Source of the DNA: Motacilla alba alba | Lineage: Eukaryota > Chordata > Aves > Passeriformes > Motacillidae | DNA: 64,000 bases | Direction of reading: 5' to 3' | NCBI RefSeq assembly: GCF_015832195.1 | Contig: NC_052031.1 | Location: 13,517,850 to 13,581,849, forward strand | Shown: in pieces, positions 56,347 to 64,000 of the stretch | Position numbering within the stretch: the stretch's first letter is position 1 | Layout: each line of letters opens with the position of its first letter | Notes under the pieces: generated by a model | Database searches by the model: none | What the model was told of the DNA's origin: nothing | Seen by the model: the letters and a program-made list of their open reading frames with translations, nothing else | Translations under genes and position numbers: made by a program

Positions 56347-64000
<7,654 letters not shown>

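Overview
This is a 64-kb piece of a vertebrate nuclear genome, almost certainly from a bird. The genes are split by GT-AG introns. Three GC/CpG islands stand in an AT-rich background, and the recognisable repeats are CR1-type LINE fragments, the dominant interspersed repeat of birds and other reptiles. Nothing in the window is bacterial or viral, and the species is not resolvable by eye. Hand-splicing gives three orthologues of the human 7q22 neighbourhood: SRPK2 (minus strand), PUS7 (plus) and RINT1 (plus).

Layout. 1-13,175: first large intron of SRPK2 (minus strand), with CR1 fragments, a poly-A run and a perfect CCAAT-bearing hairpin. 12,830-13,760: SRPK2 CpG island with its first two coding exons. 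13,760-32,430: intergenic, no supportable gene, one CR1 3' tail. 32,560-33,440: PUS7 CpG island and probable non-coding first exon. 35,494-54,515: rest of PUS7, with 15 coding exons that splice without a frame break into a complete 645-residue pseudouridine synthase. 54,555-55,320: RINT1 CpG island, starting about 60 bp after the PUS7 poly(A) signal. 56,336-62,905: nine RINT1 coding exons (525 codons); the remaining C-terminal third lies beyond the right edge.

The three genes are independent housekeeping genes rather than a joint pathway: an SR-protein kinase for splicing control, an RNA pseudouridine synthase, and a subunit of the NBAS-RINT1-ZW10 (NRZ) tethering complex at the ER. The notable points are structural. 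RINT1 has an intron with near-perfect U12 (minor spliceosome) signals. PUS7 appears to be flipped relative to the mammalian order. PUS7 ends almost on top of the RINT1 promoter, which carries a 51-bp GC-rich minisatellite. The avian RINT1 N-terminus appears to start later than the human one. I found no evidence for an undescribed multi-gene system.
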